A DNA stretch of 64,000 nt, from the NCBI GenBank assembly GCA_030549335.1, contig CM060194.1:13642171-13706170 (forward strand), written 5' to 3'. Below the pieces are notes generated by a model. It did not search any database. It worked only from the letters and a program-made list of their open reading frames with translations, and was not told where the DNA came from. A program made the translations under genes and the position numbers. The stretch comes from Pontederia crassipes. Its lineage: Eukaryota; Streptophyta; Magnoliopsida; Commelinales; Pontederiaceae. This document shows positions 11,101 to 23,329 of this stretch, one piece after another (the first letter of the stretch is position 1; each line of letters opens with the position of its first letter).

Positions 11101-13624
11101 GGATGTTAGATCGACCTCATTAGTGAATACTTGAACAACATGATTAATAATCATATCAAATTTTAGCTTTAAAGAATTCTGAAATACAATTTTAATTCGA
11201 CATCATCATTGCTATAATATTGTTAAAAATCATGGGCACAAAAAACTTTTAGGGAGTCTGAAAAGATTTTTATCTTAAAAATTAATAGAAAAACTAGTGA
11301 GCGATTTTGTTTAGTTTAAAATAACCATTTAATAAATCATATATCATCCAGTCTAAATTTCAGTGTAGATGTGTTATTGTCAATTTTGCCCTCCATTTTT
11401 TTTAAATATAGGTTAGTGCTTTTTTTTTGGGGATAAAAGAAAGTATTAGTATTGTATAATATTGTAAGAAAATTCAGTCAAGCCCATGGATTGATTTATC
11501 CATCCAAAAAAAATTAAATTTAAAAATAAAAAATTAAGAGTCCGAGTATAATTTTAAATAACTTTTTTATTATTGAAATCAACTGTACTCAAGTTAGGTT
11601 TCATCCAAAAAAGTCATTGGACCGTGGAGGCAAATTTTTATTTATAAAATTAATTCATAAGTCATTGTTTTTATTATTGATATAATAATTTTTTTAATTT
11701 ATGTTTGTTTATAGATTATGAAACTCTTATTTGATAACTTTAAAATGTTGGCAATATATTTTGTATATAGTTATAAATCAAATATATTTATATTAATTTT
11801 ATTTTATTATCTATTTTTAAAAATATTATTATACCAAAGTAGGATGTCCAAAAAATCGATGACTAGAGGGTGATTTTTATAAAATAATTTTCAGATAGTT
11901 TTAAATTTAGAAAATTGAATTACGGATGTTTTTATACGAGTTCCAACCTGAATCACTTTCAAAAGAAAATATATCATATGGGAATTACAATTGGATTAAA
12001 TGCATAAAATACTTGAAAATATGTGAACTAAAATAAAAAAGTGTGAGAATAAACAACAAAAATGGAAATAAATTAGAAGACAAATGAGAATGAAAAGAAA
12101 GTGAAAAAGATTTAGAAGTTTGTTTTGAAACAATTGTATTTTTATGAACATTTACCAATTGATTGTCTGACTAAGCTTATAAGTAAGTTAAAATGACTTA
12201 TAAGTAATTTTAAAATTTTGTCAAACAATAAGAAAAAAATTAATAAACACTTATTTTATCTGCTTAAAAGTTAAAAAAATAAGCTAGGTGGCCAATTTAT
12301 TTTATATGAGAAAAATGTGATCAGTTTGACTAATTAATATATTATTTTGTTCTTAAAATATATACAACTTTTACTTACGTATTTCTTTTATTATAATATT
12401 AAGAACTTTAGGTCATTTGACTATAAAAAATTTATTACCAAACACATAATTATTTATTTTTAAAATCAACTTCAAACATTGAACTACTTATCAATACTTT
12501 AACTTATTAATTATTTTATATCATCTAAGTCAAACAGATCCTAAATATTTATTCCTTTTTCACCTTTTTTTTTAAAAAAATCAGCATTAATTTATTTTAT
12601 GTATCACAAATCTAATTTATATGCCTTCCATATTAATTTATAGGTTTAATATATCTCCTGATTCATATTGGAAGAGATTTTCTCTCATAACTATGGCATT
12701 ATGAGACAATTAGAAGGTTTATCCTCCTAATTTAGAAGGATATAGCATTATTAAAAAAAGTAATATGATAAATTTCAAGTGATATTGAGTACAATAATAC
12801 CACTTCTAAATTTTTAATAACCCAAAATAATGGTCGACATCAGAAGTGCCGAACGCAATGCTCAAAGATCATGTGACTGCTTTAAGATCCTCTTCATTTA
12901 ATTAGTGATTAATTAATTGAGAGAGAGAGAGAGAGAGATTTAAATCTTATTGAAGTATACCCACAACTCATAAATTGGTGGAGATAAATTCGTCGAATTT
13001 AGTATACATTATATTAGATTATAAAAAAACGTTATTTACAAAATGTTATGTATCTAAACAAATAGAATAGATGGCCATTGGTCATCTTTTTTTCCACCAA
13101 GTTGGCTGTCTTTTTATGGTCAAAAGACTTGAAGCCTCTGAGACACGCCATTCTTTCCTTTTCATGGTTAACTTTTTTTTTTTCTCTCTCACTCGATGAT
13201 ATTTATTATTTATCCTCTAATTTAGTTTTTTTTACTTTTTATTAAATTCATGAACCCCTTTTTATAGTCGGAAAAAATTAGAAGAGTTAGCACTACTTTT
13301 TTAGGTATTTCATATATTTTCTTATTTAAGAATAAAAAATGTTTTAATATATGTATGCAATAGAAAATTTGATAGCGTCTGGTTAAGTTGAATTATTTAA
13401 AAAGTTTATGTGTGTGTGTGAGAGAGAGAGAGTAACTAGCTTATATGTTTTTTCCTGTGAAAAAAATATTAAAAAATTTCACGATGGACATAATTATTGC
13501 ACATAGTTTTCTACAGTAGGAATCATTTGACAAGGGCTCATGGAATTCTATATGACATTGAAAAAGGAATAAATTGACACATAAAAACTGACAAAGACAT
13601 GAATTTAAAGAAGTAGTAGTTTAC
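11101..13624. other. AT-rich intergenic DNA
   Basis: No gene seen. There are GA dinucleotide runs at about 12920-12938 and 13411-13432. The stretch 12150-12545 contains AAGCTTATAAGTAAGTT and similar phrases and may be a decayed MITE, but I cannot define its ends. Confidence 0.5.
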
Positions 13625-13629
13625 CTTAT

Positions 13630-15243
13630 AGTCTGTTTGAAGGGAAGGGAAAGGAGAACTCTTCGTTTGATTGAGTTTAAGTTGAAAGAAAATGAAGATA
13701 AAATTTCATCCTTTTTTTCCATTTTTATTAATGTTTTATTTTTCTTTCATACTCAAATCGAGATGAAAAAAAGGAAAAAGATATATTTAATATGTGTTTC
13801 TATCTTCAATCAATAAATGTAAATATATAATTATATATATATGATAAAATTATTTAAATAAAATAATTAGTTAACATTCATTTCATTCTCTTCCTTTTAA
13901 TGATATCAATCAAATAAAGATAACTATTCACCTTCATTTCTCGTCCTTTTCCTTTTTATTCTTTACATTTATTTTTTCTTAATGATCTTAAAACCAAATA
14001 GATCTTTAGGGTTTGTGTTGATCAAGGTGAAAGAAAAATAAAGAAGGAAAAGAGAATAAATGAACATTTGTTTTCCTCATTTGATTGAGTTTAAGTCGGA
14101 GGAGAATGAAAGAAAAAGTCTCATTTTTTTTCTTTTCATTTCTCTTCAATGTTTCATTTTTTTTCATCCCCAAATCTAAACGGAAAGAATGGAAAAGACA
14201 TATTTAATATGTATTTTCATCTTGAATTAAAAATCTTAAGGATTTAATGGGGCTTATATGCCTTGTATGGTGTATGACCCCCCATACACATCAGCTCCAC
14301 TCTCCGATTAGATCGGACAGTGGGCGATGCATCAAATCCCCACCTCCCCTTCGAGCACCGTCGTTGTCACCGCCGCCGTGGCCTCTGCCGCCACCATCTC
14401 CATCTCTGAGCGTCGTCATCATCGGACACTGGGCGATGCATCAAATCCCCACCTCCCCTTCGAGCACCGTCATTGTCACCGCCGTCGTTGCCTCTGCCGC
14501 CACCATCTCCATCTCTGAGCGTCGTCATCATCGCTGGCGCCCCAACCTCCTCCGAGCCTACCACCCGCGAGCACCCCTATGATCGTTGGCCAAGTCGAAG
14601 ACGATGACGACCTCTGCGTGCATGATCGAGTTACAGCCTCCTGCGATCGTCGCCCTCGCCGTCGATCGGAGAGTAGATCGCAACCCTCGCCTCATCGGAT
14701 TCCTCGCAATCGGCCGCCCTCACCTTGTCGACGTCGCCATCGCCTGTGATTGTCGTCCTCGCTGTCGGTCGAAGAGAAAGGGAAAGAGTAGATTGCAGCC
14801 CTTGCCTCGCTGAATCCCTCATAATCAGCCGCCCCTTGCCGCGTCGGCCGCGCTCGCCTCATCTCTGTCGAGGTCACCATTGCCGGATTGATGAGAAAGG
14901 GGGAGATATCGGATCGCCTCGTTGCTCGCATCTCGCCACGCTCACCGCACTCGCCTCTCACTGTCGTCACCTCTCTGCTCCCGTCTCGCCGCCATTGCCT
15001 CGCCGCTCGCCGTCGTTGCCTCGCCGCCCACCGCCCACCGCCCGATTAGATCGGACGATGGGCAGAGGGCGTATGGGGTCATACGCCATACAAGGTGTAT
15101 GACCCCCCATTAAATCCAAAATCTTAAACATATAATTAAAATAATCAACCAAAAATAAGTAACTTTTCCCTTCAAGATATCAATCAAACATGAGTAATTT
15201 TTCATTTTCATTCTCCTTTCCGAATTTTGAACCCAACAGACCC
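13630..15243 (+). repeat. Two MITE-like copies in direct orientation, the second interrupted
   Basis: Copy 1 (about 13630-14006) and copy 2 (about 14006-15243) share TTTGATTGAGTTTAAG, ATATTTAATATGT and related blocks in the same order. Ends resemble GTCTGTTTG and its complement, as in many plant MITEs. Copy 2 is split by the GC-rich element at 14236-15122. Confidence 0.45.
14236..15122. mobile_element. GC-rich TIR element inserted in a MITE-like repeat
   Basis: The termini are imperfect inverted repeats. The left begins GGATTTAATGGGG and continues CCTTGTATGGTGTATGACCCC; the right, read in complement, has the same two blocks, and both arms also carry GATTAGATCGGAC. The interior is strongly GC-rich and contains two direct copies of a roughly 107-bp unit starting GCGATGCATCAAATCC (about 14324 and 14431). 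The open frames in it are low-complexity Pro/Ser/Arg-rich and I recognise no protein. No transposase is present. Confidence 0.6.
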
Positions 15244-15259
15244 ATATCTCTAAAAATAT

Positions 15260-17490
15260 CTATATTTTAAAATATTAAAACTTAGGCCCTCCTTAATAAT
15301 GAAGAACCATAGATTATGTTTTTTTATTATATATATATATGTGTGTGTATATATATATAGACATAGTTATACAAATTTTTTAACATTAATTTACATTTTG
15401 CAATAGGGTACAGAAAGGCAATTTTCAAAAGTGAAGAAAGTATGATTATACAAACAAAATAAAATAGGAGATTAGAATGTCCAATAAACGAGAAAGGGAA
15501 TCCGACCACGAATGTTATATTTGTTAAGGTTCATTTACTTGTTTAATACTTTTATGTACTTATTTCAAATTTTGAAGCTATTCTTTTAAAAAATAACTTG
15601 CTTGTTGTAATCATATGTCCATCAATGGTGCAATTTACTAAAAACGTAATTAGCTCCATTTAAAAGTAAATATTTACCAGCTTTTTTTGATATTTTATCC
15701 AAGAAATATTGTGAATTTAGTTAAACGATTTCACCATACGGAGGTTTTCTTTTATTATCATTTTTTTTTGTGTTATATTATGTTATGTGTGGAAATATTA
15801 TATATATATATATAATATTTTCATAATATGCACTTTTTGTATGAAAAACCAAAACCAAGTTAATTTTTTTCGATATAAAACCAAGTTAAATATAGGAATT
15901 GGCCAACATGCCATAGCAACTATTAGTAATGTCATTATATGGGTCAATATTATTATTATTTTTTTATAAAACTCATAATCATTTGTAAAAGAGACAGGTT
16001 TACAGACGCAAATATTTTATTGCAAAGTCAAAACCCCACATTTTTCTGGAAAATATCGGTTAGATTTCTGTATTCGCGTTTTATTTTTTGTACCTCTTAA
16101 CTTTGCATAATTATCTTTATATTTTAACAAATATTTCTTCTGAAATAAGATGACATTTTCTTTTTCAACTTTGAAATTATGAGGTTCACAAACATTTTTA
16201 ATGCACCTTATTAACTAAAAATATTTGTCATTAGTTGAGAAGAAAAAATGTACTTGTAAAGTCGTAAAGACTTTACACGTGTAGTTCAATAGATGAATTA
16301 AAAGTTTTACGATGAATCTTAATATATAAAGTTAAGAATAATTTAAATAATTATTTATCATTAAATATTAATCTAATCATAAATTTACACATATAATCTT
16401 TTTTGGATTTACACTTCAATATATCCTTAACATCATCATTAAATATTAGTGATATCATTTATAATTTATTTTTTTTGCTGTAGGAAAGCAAATCACGCAA
16501 CTAACTTTTTCACACTGTTCCAAAGGGAACAAGTTTTTTTAATCGACGGACTTCTCTTTGGACACTTTTCAATATCTTATATTGAGACTATTTTGATTAG
16601 GGGTGAAAATAGTTCGAGTCGAATTTTCAATTTAAAAATATTTAATTATTATTTTCGAATTGATTTTAAAATTAAAAAAATCACTCTAAAATTATTTTGA
16701 AAAAAAAATAAAAATCACCTTTTAACGGATCAATTTTTCAGATGGTTTTTTCGGGACCCTACTTTTATATAATTATATTTAATAACTTAAAATTAATATA
16801 AAAATATTTAATTTATGTCAAATGTAAAATATACTACTAAAATTTTAAAGTTATTAAATTAGAATTTGATAATATGATAGAAAAGTATGAAATTTTATAC
16901 AAAAATATTATATCTATAATAAAAGAATTAATAATATATGTATTAATTATATAAATAAAAAATGAGTTCCACGAGTCCTTACGTTTTTTTTTCGAATGGG
17001 GTCTAATTTTAACAGGTGAATTTTAATTTATTAAAAATTATTCTAAATTATATTCAATATTCTAATTTTTATTTTTTCGATTCAGTTTTTTCTAATCGGT
17101 CGAGTTTTTCGGATAGGTGAGTTTTTCTTACCCTCTAATTCTGACAACTTTTAAATAGATAATCTTTTTAATTAAAGAAAAAAATCATCACTAATCACTT
17201 GTGTCTAAAGCAGCAAAACAAAATCTTCGTCGACAAGATCTCTTGCACCGCAATAAAAAAGCTTTGGGACATGTATGAGAAAGAAAAATCTCCACGAAAT
17301 CTAATCCAATCGCGTTAATGCATGAAATCTCACGCTTGGTGGTCTGGCATTTTTCTGTGAGATTCGAATTCTTAAGAGGCGATTAATTGCCCCTTGCGTC
17401 TTGCAAGTGAGTTGTCCAGCACTGCCACTGCCAGTGCTAATGATTAATTGGGTCATTTAGTTCACCAAAATAAAAGAAAAAGGTGAATAA
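15260..17490. other. AT-rich intergenic DNA
   Basis: No gene supported. TA/TG microsatellites lie at 15330-15358 and 15800-15815. The open frames here are short, Phe/Ile/Lys-rich and typical of chance frames in AT-rich DNA. Confidence 0.5.
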
Positions 17491-17499
17491 ATCCCCCCA

Positions 17500-18620
17500 T
17501 AATCTGTGTATCTTTACAAGTTTTGAATGAAACAAAAAGATTTCTCAATATTTTTACATTTGGAGCAAGAAAAAAATTTGACATATTTTTTACCTAAAAA
17601 AAAGATTAATTGTTTAGTTTATGGCATGCCTGTTTTTTGTTTTCATCATTATTTTTTTCTGATTATTTTGCTAAGAATGATAAGATTCAAACATCCGGAA
17701 AAGGTAAAAAGAGGAGTGGCGGTTGCAACTGCACTGCTCTCGCTCATCATGGAGAGAGAGAGAGAGCAGAGGAGAGAGAAGGGAAGAAGAATTCGAATTG
17801 ATGGACAAGTGTGCAGAGATCGAGGCATAAAAACATACAGCATTTACTTCTCATTAATGCTCCCACCTACACATACCTCCAACCAGGAACTAAAATTTAT
17901 TGCATTCAATGCCCCCTCTCTCCCCCCTAACCTCTCTCTCTCTCCCCCCTGTGCACAGGCCCGTGTAGGCAATGTGCTTTCAGTGCAAACATTGTCGCCA
18001 TTAACGCTTCTCACAGCAAAAGCAGGGAATTCTACAAAGTAGCAGTCTCTCAGGAAGCTGTTGCTCTGCTCTCAAGAGCTTTGTTCATTACTTTCCAGTG
18101 CACTGTCTCAGCAGACGCGGAAACACCAGTGGCTAAATCCCTTTCCACTGTGCGTTGGCGTGTGAGAGACGGACTTCGTTTGGAGTTGAAGAAAAGAAAA
18201 GTGAAAAGATCCAACCTTTTTTTTTTCCTTTCACTGTCCCAGACTTCAACTTCTCGATGCAGCTTCATAGTTGGTCGGGAGGCAAAGGGTGTACCTTTTT
18301 TATTTTTGGGGTGTTGCTGCTGAATCGAAGAGGAGGGGGAAGCTGTAATATTAATGCTGTTGCAGTGTCATTTGCGCCTGCAAGATGACATATCGTCTCA
18401 TTTCTCCGAATGCAGTTTCAGTGACGGGAATCGATGCGTTGCTTGGAATCACAAGGTTTGCTTTTCCTGTCCAGTGATATTTGGCGTTATTGTTGTCAGT
18501 TCTGTGCAGTGCTGAGAGAGTTCACTGAACTCTGAACGAGGGGAACAGAAACGTTCGAAAGATTTCGGATTTATACTTTGTTTTTGTTTGTTTGGTTCTC
18601 GCGTTTCGAGTTCTGGCGAA
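17500..18620 (+). promoter_or_regulatory. Upstream region and probable 5' UTR of the CRINKLY4 gene
   Basis: Base composition changes to less AT-rich DNA from about 17690. A TATA-like CATAAAAACATA lies near 17826, followed by pyrimidine-rich stretches (CTCTCTCTCTCC at about 17933-17950), typical of plant 5' UTRs. A GA run lies at 17752-17766. The open frame at 17527-18042 crosses this region but has no known domain, so I treat it as non-coding. The transcription start is not proven. Confidence 0.4.
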
Positions 18621-21320
18621 ATGAGTTCCATTAGGGATTTAACTCTGTTTCAAGTTGCGGTCTTTTTGCTCCTTTTTGGGTCTACCATTTTGAAGGTATC
18701 AGGCCTCGGGTCCATGTCCTCCATTGCTGTCTCCTATGGTGAGAATGGACCAGTGTTCTGTGGCCTTAGCTCGGATGGCTCTCACCTCGTCTCTTGCTTC
18801 GGCGCTGATGCTTCCATCGTCTATGGCGCTCCCTTTAGGCTCGCCCTCCGGGGGCTCACCGCCGGCGACGGCTTTGTCTGTGGCCTTCTCCTGGACACAA
18901 ATCAACCCTACTGTTGGGGAAGCAACATTTATGTGAAAATGGGCGTGCCCCAGCCGATGCCGGAATGGGCGGCTTACTCGGAGATCAGCGCCGGTGACGA
19001 CCACCTCTGTGCCCTTCGGAAACCCGTGAAAGGGTCTTCTCGCAGAGGCACCTCTTTGGTTGATTGCTGGGGCTACAACATGACTGCCTCCCATGAATTC
19101 AGCGGCAACATTGCTTCTATTACCGCCGGGTCAGTGTTCAACTGTGCGAGGTTTGCTCACAATGGAACGGCATTCTGTTGGGGCGACGAGTCCGGGAGCA
19201 GCGTCATAAGCTTGGCTCCGAGAAGCTTGAGGTTCCAGTCAATTGCAGCCGGTGGGTTTCATGTTTGTGGGATATTGGAGAACTCCCAAGTGTTTTGCTG
19301 GGGGAAGAACCTGGAGATGCAGCAGTCTCCTTCCGGCATTTTAGGACAGGGTGATGTCAATGTGGTGCCTATGGATCCCATGGCTTCTGTTGCTGGTGGG
19401 AGGTTTCATGCCTGTGGAATAAAAATCCTCGACCGTCAAGTGGTGTGTTGGGGTTTTAGGCTTCGAAATGGAGTTCCTCCACCTAAAGACGCAAAGTTGT
19501 ATGAGATTGCATCTGGGGATTACTTCTCATGTGGTGTGCTTGCGGAAACTTCACTGAGGCCACTATGCTGGGGCACTGGAGGTCCTTGGTCGATACCAAT
19601 GGCGGTATCTCCTGGAATCTGTGCAGCTAATCCTTGTGGCCCAGGGTACTATGAGTTCAGCCATGTAACCCTGGGGGTTAAGATTTGCAAGCCGGAGAAT
19701 TCAAGAGTTTGCGTACCCTGCAGTGTTGTTTGTCCTCAAGGTATGTATCAGTCCCTGCCATGCAATTTGACGTCGGATCGCACTTGTCAGTTTAATTGTT
19801 CCAGCTGCACCTCAGATGAATGCTCATCATATTGCTCATCACAAAAGAAATCTAAGAGGTTGCTTTCTCTTCAAGTTCCTATTTTTATTGCTGAAATTGT
19901 CTTCGCCGTAGTCTTGGTAAGCTCTGTTTCCTTAATTGCCTGTCTTTATGTTCGTCATAAGTTGAGGAAGTGCAAGTGCTCAGAGCTTGAATTTAATGCT
20001 GTAAAAAGCCGAACATACTCTTTCAACAAAGAATCAGTGAAGATCTGTCCGGACGTAGAGGAGCTCAAGATTAGGAGGGCACGGATGTTTACGTACGACG
20101 AGTTGGAGAAAGCGACAGGAGGCTTTAATGAAGAATCACAAGTCGGTAAAGGAAGTTTTTCATGCGTCTTCAAAGGTGTCCTCAAAGACGGAACTGTAGT
20201 TGCAGTTAAGAGAGCAATAAAGGCATCTGATGTGAAGAAGAATTCAAAGGAGTTTCATACAGAACTTGACTTGCTGTCAAGATTAAACCATGCACATTTG
20301 CTCAACTTACTTGGTTACTGTGAAGAAGGTGGTGAAAGGCTTTTAGTGTATGAGTTCATGGCTCAAGGATCCTTGTATCAACATCTTCATGGCAAGGACC
20401 CAAGTTTGAAAGTGCGCTTGGACTGGATACGCAGGGTTACCATAGCTGTCCAAGCTGCCCGAGGCATTGAGTACTTGCATGGATATGCTTGTCCACCTGT
20501 AATTCACAGGGATATAAAGTCTTCCAACATCCTGATTGATGAGGAACATAATGCACGGGTATCTGATTTTGGACTTTCTTTGCTGGGACCAGCTGATAGT
20601 GGTTCTCCTTTGTCTGAGCTGCCTGCAGGAACTCTTGGCTACCTCGATCCTGAGTATTATAGACTCCACTACTTGACGACAAAGTCTGACGTTTATAGTT
20701 TTGGAGTGCTTCTTTTGGAAATTCTGAGTGGTAGGAAAGCTATTGACATGCAGTTTGAGGAAGGAAATATAGTAGAATGGGCAGTTCCACTGATCAAGGC
20801 CGGGGATATTTCTGTGGTTCTAGATCCGGTACTTAAGCCACCTGCAGATCTTGAGGCCCTCAAGAAGATTGCTGCTATGGCCTGCAAATGTGTGAGGATG
20901 AGGGGAAAAGACAGGCCTTCCATGGATAAGGTGACAACTACATTAGAAAGAGCTCTTGCGTTGCTGATGGGTAGTCCATCCAATGACCAGCCAATCTTGC
21001 CTACGGAGGTGGTCCTTGGCAGCAGTCGATTGCATAAAAAGGCTTCTCAAAGGTCTTCTAATCAATCATACTCAGAGAATGACACAGCAGATCCTGACGA
21101 CCAAAGATTCGAGTATAGGGCTCCTTCATGGATTACATTTCCAAGCGTGACATCGTCACAGAGGAGGAAGTCTTCGGTATCAGAAGGGGATATGGACAGG
21201 AAGAATTCAGAAGGGAGGAGTTTGGGAAATGTGGGAGCTGGGGACAGTTTGAGGTGCCTGGAGGAAGAAATCAGCCCGGCATCTCCTCAGGAGGATCTAT
21301 TCTTGCAACATAACTTCTAA
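18621..21320 (+). CDS. CR4: CRINKLY4-type receptor-like protein kinase
   Basis: Membrane receptor kinase of the CRINKLY4/ACR4 family, which in maize and Arabidopsis controls epidermal identity and formative divisions. It is 899 aa and intronless, as is usual for the family. In order: signal peptide (about 1-29); seven Cys/Trp-containing crinkly repeats (about 30-345; CWG at 98-100, 186-188, 226-228 and 316-318); a TNFR-like Cys-rich segment (about 335-405); one membrane segment (about 418-444); juxtamembrane; Ser/Thr kinase (about 502-780). Kinase motifs are complete: glycine loop GKGSFSCVFKG 509-519, Lys530 in VAVK, HRD 629-631, DFG 649-651 and GTLGYLDPEYY 670-680. The C-terminal tail is Ser-rich. 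I chose the ATG at 18621 because it gives a clean signal peptide; the frame stays open upstream to 18588 but without an ATG. No damage is seen. It stands alone, flanked by repeats. Confidence 0.97.
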   Translation: MSSIRDLTLFQVAVFLLLFGSTILKVSGLGSMSSIAVSYGENGPVFCGLSSDGSHLVSCFGADASIVYGAPFRLALRGLTAGDGFVCGLLLDTNQPYCWGSNIYVKMGVPQPMPEWAAYSEISAGDDHLCALRKPVKGSSRRGTSLVDCWGYNMTASHEFSGNIASITAGSVFNCARFAHNGTAFCWGDESGSSVISLAPRSLRFQSIAAGGFHVCGILENSQVFCWGKNLEMQQSPSGILGQGDVNVVPMDPMASVAGGRFHACGIKILDRQVVCWGFRLRNGVPPPKDAKLYEIASGDYFSCGVLAETSLRPLCWGTGGPWSIPMAVSPGICAANPCGPGYYEFSHVTLGVKICKPENSRVCVPCSVVCPQGMYQSLPCNLTSDRTCQFNCSSCTSDECSSYCSSQKKSKRLLSLQVPIFIAEIVFAVVLVSSVSLIACLYVRHKLRKCKCSELEFNAVKSRTYSFNKESVKICPDVEELKIRRARMFTYDELEKATGGFNEESQVGKGSFSCVFKGVLKDGTVVAVKRAIKASDVKKNSKEFHTELDLLSRLNHAHLLNLLGYCEEGGERLLVYEFMAQGSLYQHLHGKDPSLKVRLDWIRRVTIAVQAARGIEYLHGYACPPVIHRDIKSSNILIDEEHNARVSDFGLSLLGPADSGSPLSELPAGTLGYLDPEYYRLHYLTTKSDVYSFGVLLLEILSGRKAIDMQFEEGNIVEWAVPLIKAGDISVVLDPVLKPPADLEALKKIAAMACKCVRMRGKDRPSMDKVTTTLERALALLMGSPSNDQPILPTEVVLGSSRLHKKASQRSSNQSYSENDTADPDDQRFEYRAPSWITFPSVTSSQRRKSSVSEGDMDRKNSEGRSLGNVGAGDSLRCLEEEISPASPQEDLFLQHNF

Positions 21321-21479
21321 TTGGTTCTACTGTCTGAATAGTGGAAGTGTAACTACAGATCAGTTTTCAGATACAGACAACATATTACTTATTCCAACTT
21401 CATTTTCTTTTTTTTTTCTCCATTTCTATTTATCATTTGGAATTGAGGGAAGTTGGGATTTAGTAGGCTGGATGTTTTT

Positions 21480-22255
21480 AGCAATGCAATGCTTGGTGCA
21501 TTTATTTTGATTGCATCAATTCATCTTGTTTTACTGCCTTTGGACGTGGGACTTGTTGTAATGTTAATATATGCATCTGACATCTATAACCATTTGTTGT
21601 TCTGTCCCGGAGGGTCAATTAGCCTTCTCTACATGGTTTTAGTGAATTGTTATAAGCATCATGGAGGGCTATCTCAGGATATCCATTTTTGTGTGTTCGT
21701 TCTTTTGTAAACTCAATTTGTTTGTCTCTGTATATTGTTTCTCTCTCCTCCTGGGTAACAGTAAGTTAATTTTTTCAAACAGCATTTTTAATGGAATAGT
21801 TTCTGTCTCTCTATCTGCTGCCATATATTTGTTAAGGATGAAGTGTCATTGATTGCTAAACAACAGTAACAAAGTATCAGAAAAGCACAAAAAAAATCTC
21901 TGTATCTTTCTCTCTCCTTCATGCAATGCTTGGTGCATTTATTTTGATTGCATCAATTCATCTTTGTTTTACTGCCTTTGGACGTAGGACTTGTTGTAAT
22001 GTTAATATATGCATCTGACATCTGTAACCATTTGTTGTTCTGCAATCAGCCTTCTGCTAGTCTCAGGATATCCATTTTTGTGTGTTTGTTCTTTTGTCAA
22101 CTCAATTTGCTTGTCTCGGTATCCTTCTTTTCTCTCCTCCTGGATAACAGTAAGTTGATTTTTTCAAGCAGCATTTCTAATGGAATAGTTTCTGACTCTA
22201 TATCTGATGCCATATATTTGTTACAGATGAAGTGTCATTGATTGCTGAACAACAG
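21480..22255 (+). repeat. Diverged direct repeat downstream of CRINKLY4
   Basis: A block starting CAATGCTTGGTGCATTTATT occurs at about 21485 and again at about 21922 (offset about 437 bp). Similarity continues through GACTTGTTGTAATG and on to ATGAAGTGTCATTGATTGCT. The copies differ by small indels and substitutions, so this is an older duplication than the one that follows. It may lie in the 3' UTR or just beyond. Confidence 0.8.
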
Positions 22256-23222
22256 TAACAAAGTATCAGAAAAGCAAAAAGAAAAAAAGAAAAATCTCTG
22301 TATCTTTCTCTCTCCTTCTGATCAACATCAAGTTGATAATTTTTTTATGCAGTAGTTTCGGAATGGTTTCTGACTATGCATAATGGCATATATTTGCCAA
22401 AGATTCAAGTGCCATTGATTGCTGAACAGCAGTAACAAAGCATCAGGGAAGCACAAAAGTTTTTGTACCCTTCTCTTTCCTCCTGGGACAATAGTAAATT
22501 GACCTTTCAATTTCAACAGCAATTTTGGGCTAGTTTCTGATTGCATACATTATTATTGCCATAAAAGATCAAGTTCCATTGATTGCTAAAACGAGTAACA
22601 AAGTATCAAAAAGAGTGCAAAAATAACCATTTGTTGTTCTGCAATCAGCCTTCTGCTAGTCTCAGGATATCCATTTTTGTGTGTTTGTTCTTTTGTCAAC
22701 TCAATTTGCTTGTCTCGGTATCCTTCTTTTCTCTCCTCCTGGATAACAGTAAGTTGATTTTTTCAAGCAGCATTTCTAATGGAATAGTTTCTGACTCTAT
22801 ATCTGATGCCATATATTTGTTACAGATGAAGTGTCATTGATTGCTGAACAACAGTAACAAAGTATCAGAAAAGCAAAAAGAAAAAAAGAAAAATCTCTGT
22901 ATCTTTCTCTCTCCTTCTGATCAACATCAAGTTGATAATTTTTTTATGCAGTAGTTTCGGAATGGTTTCTGACTATGCATAATGGCATATATTTGCCAAA
23001 GATTCAAGTGCCATTGATTGCTGAACAGCAGTAACAAAGCATCAGGGAAGCACAAAAGTTTTTGTACCCTTCTCTTTCCTCCTGGGACAATAGTAAATTG
23101 ACCTTTCAATTTCAACAGCAATTTTGGGCTAGTTTCTGATTGCATACATTATTATTGCCATAAAAGATCAAGTTCCATTGATTGCTAAAACGAGTAACAA
23201 AGTATCAAAAAGAGTGCAAAAA
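22025..23222 (+). repeat. Two 599-bp tandem copies, no difference seen by eye
   Basis: Copy 1 (22025-22623) and copy 2 (22624-23222) match with a constant offset of 599 and no difference that I could find by eye. Inside each copy a diverged unit with GCCATATATTTG...CATTGATTGCTGAACA...GTAACAAAG recurs about three times, so the block is a repeat of repeats. The short open frames in it are repeated too and are not coding. Confidence 0.93.
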
Positions 23223-23240
23223 TAATAATAAGATGTTGTA

Positions 23241-23245
23241 AAAAG
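23241..23245 (-). terminator. Pol III terminator of the tRNA-Thr gene
   Basis: A run of five T on the minus strand begins three bases after the discriminator position, a standard RNA polymerase III stop. Confidence 0.8.
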
Positions 23246-23248
23246 TAG

Positions 23249-23320
23249 TGCCCTCACGCAGGATCGAACTACGGACCTTCAGTTTACAAGACTGACGCTC
23301 TACCACTGAGCTATAAGGGC
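23249..23320 (-). tRNA. tRNA-Thr (anticodon UGU)
   Basis: The minus strand folds into a complete cloverleaf. The acceptor stem is GCCCTTA with TGAGGGC plus discriminator A, the D stem is GCTC/GAGC, the anticodon stem is TCAGT/ACTGA with loop CTTGTAA (anticodon TGT), and the T stem is CGTAG/CTGCG with loop TTCGATC. There is no intron and CCA is not encoded, as expected for a nuclear gene. It decodes ACA. Internal A and B boxes are the D- and T-arm sequences. Confidence 0.95.
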
Positions 23321-23329
23321 TGATTGATT

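Noticed and set aside
14247-15113. Ser/Pro/Arg-rich open frames in the GC-rich TIR element
   Set aside because: Overlapping frames on both strands follow base composition and the internal 107-bp repeat.
17527-18042. 171-residue open frame upstream of CRINKLY4
   Set aside because: Low-complexity, crosses GA and CT microsatellites, and lies where the promoter and 5' UTR are expected.
18588-18620. Eleven extra residues upstream of the CRINKLY4 ATG
   Set aside because: The frame is open, but position 18588 is TTG, not ATG. Starting at 18621 gives a proper signal peptide.
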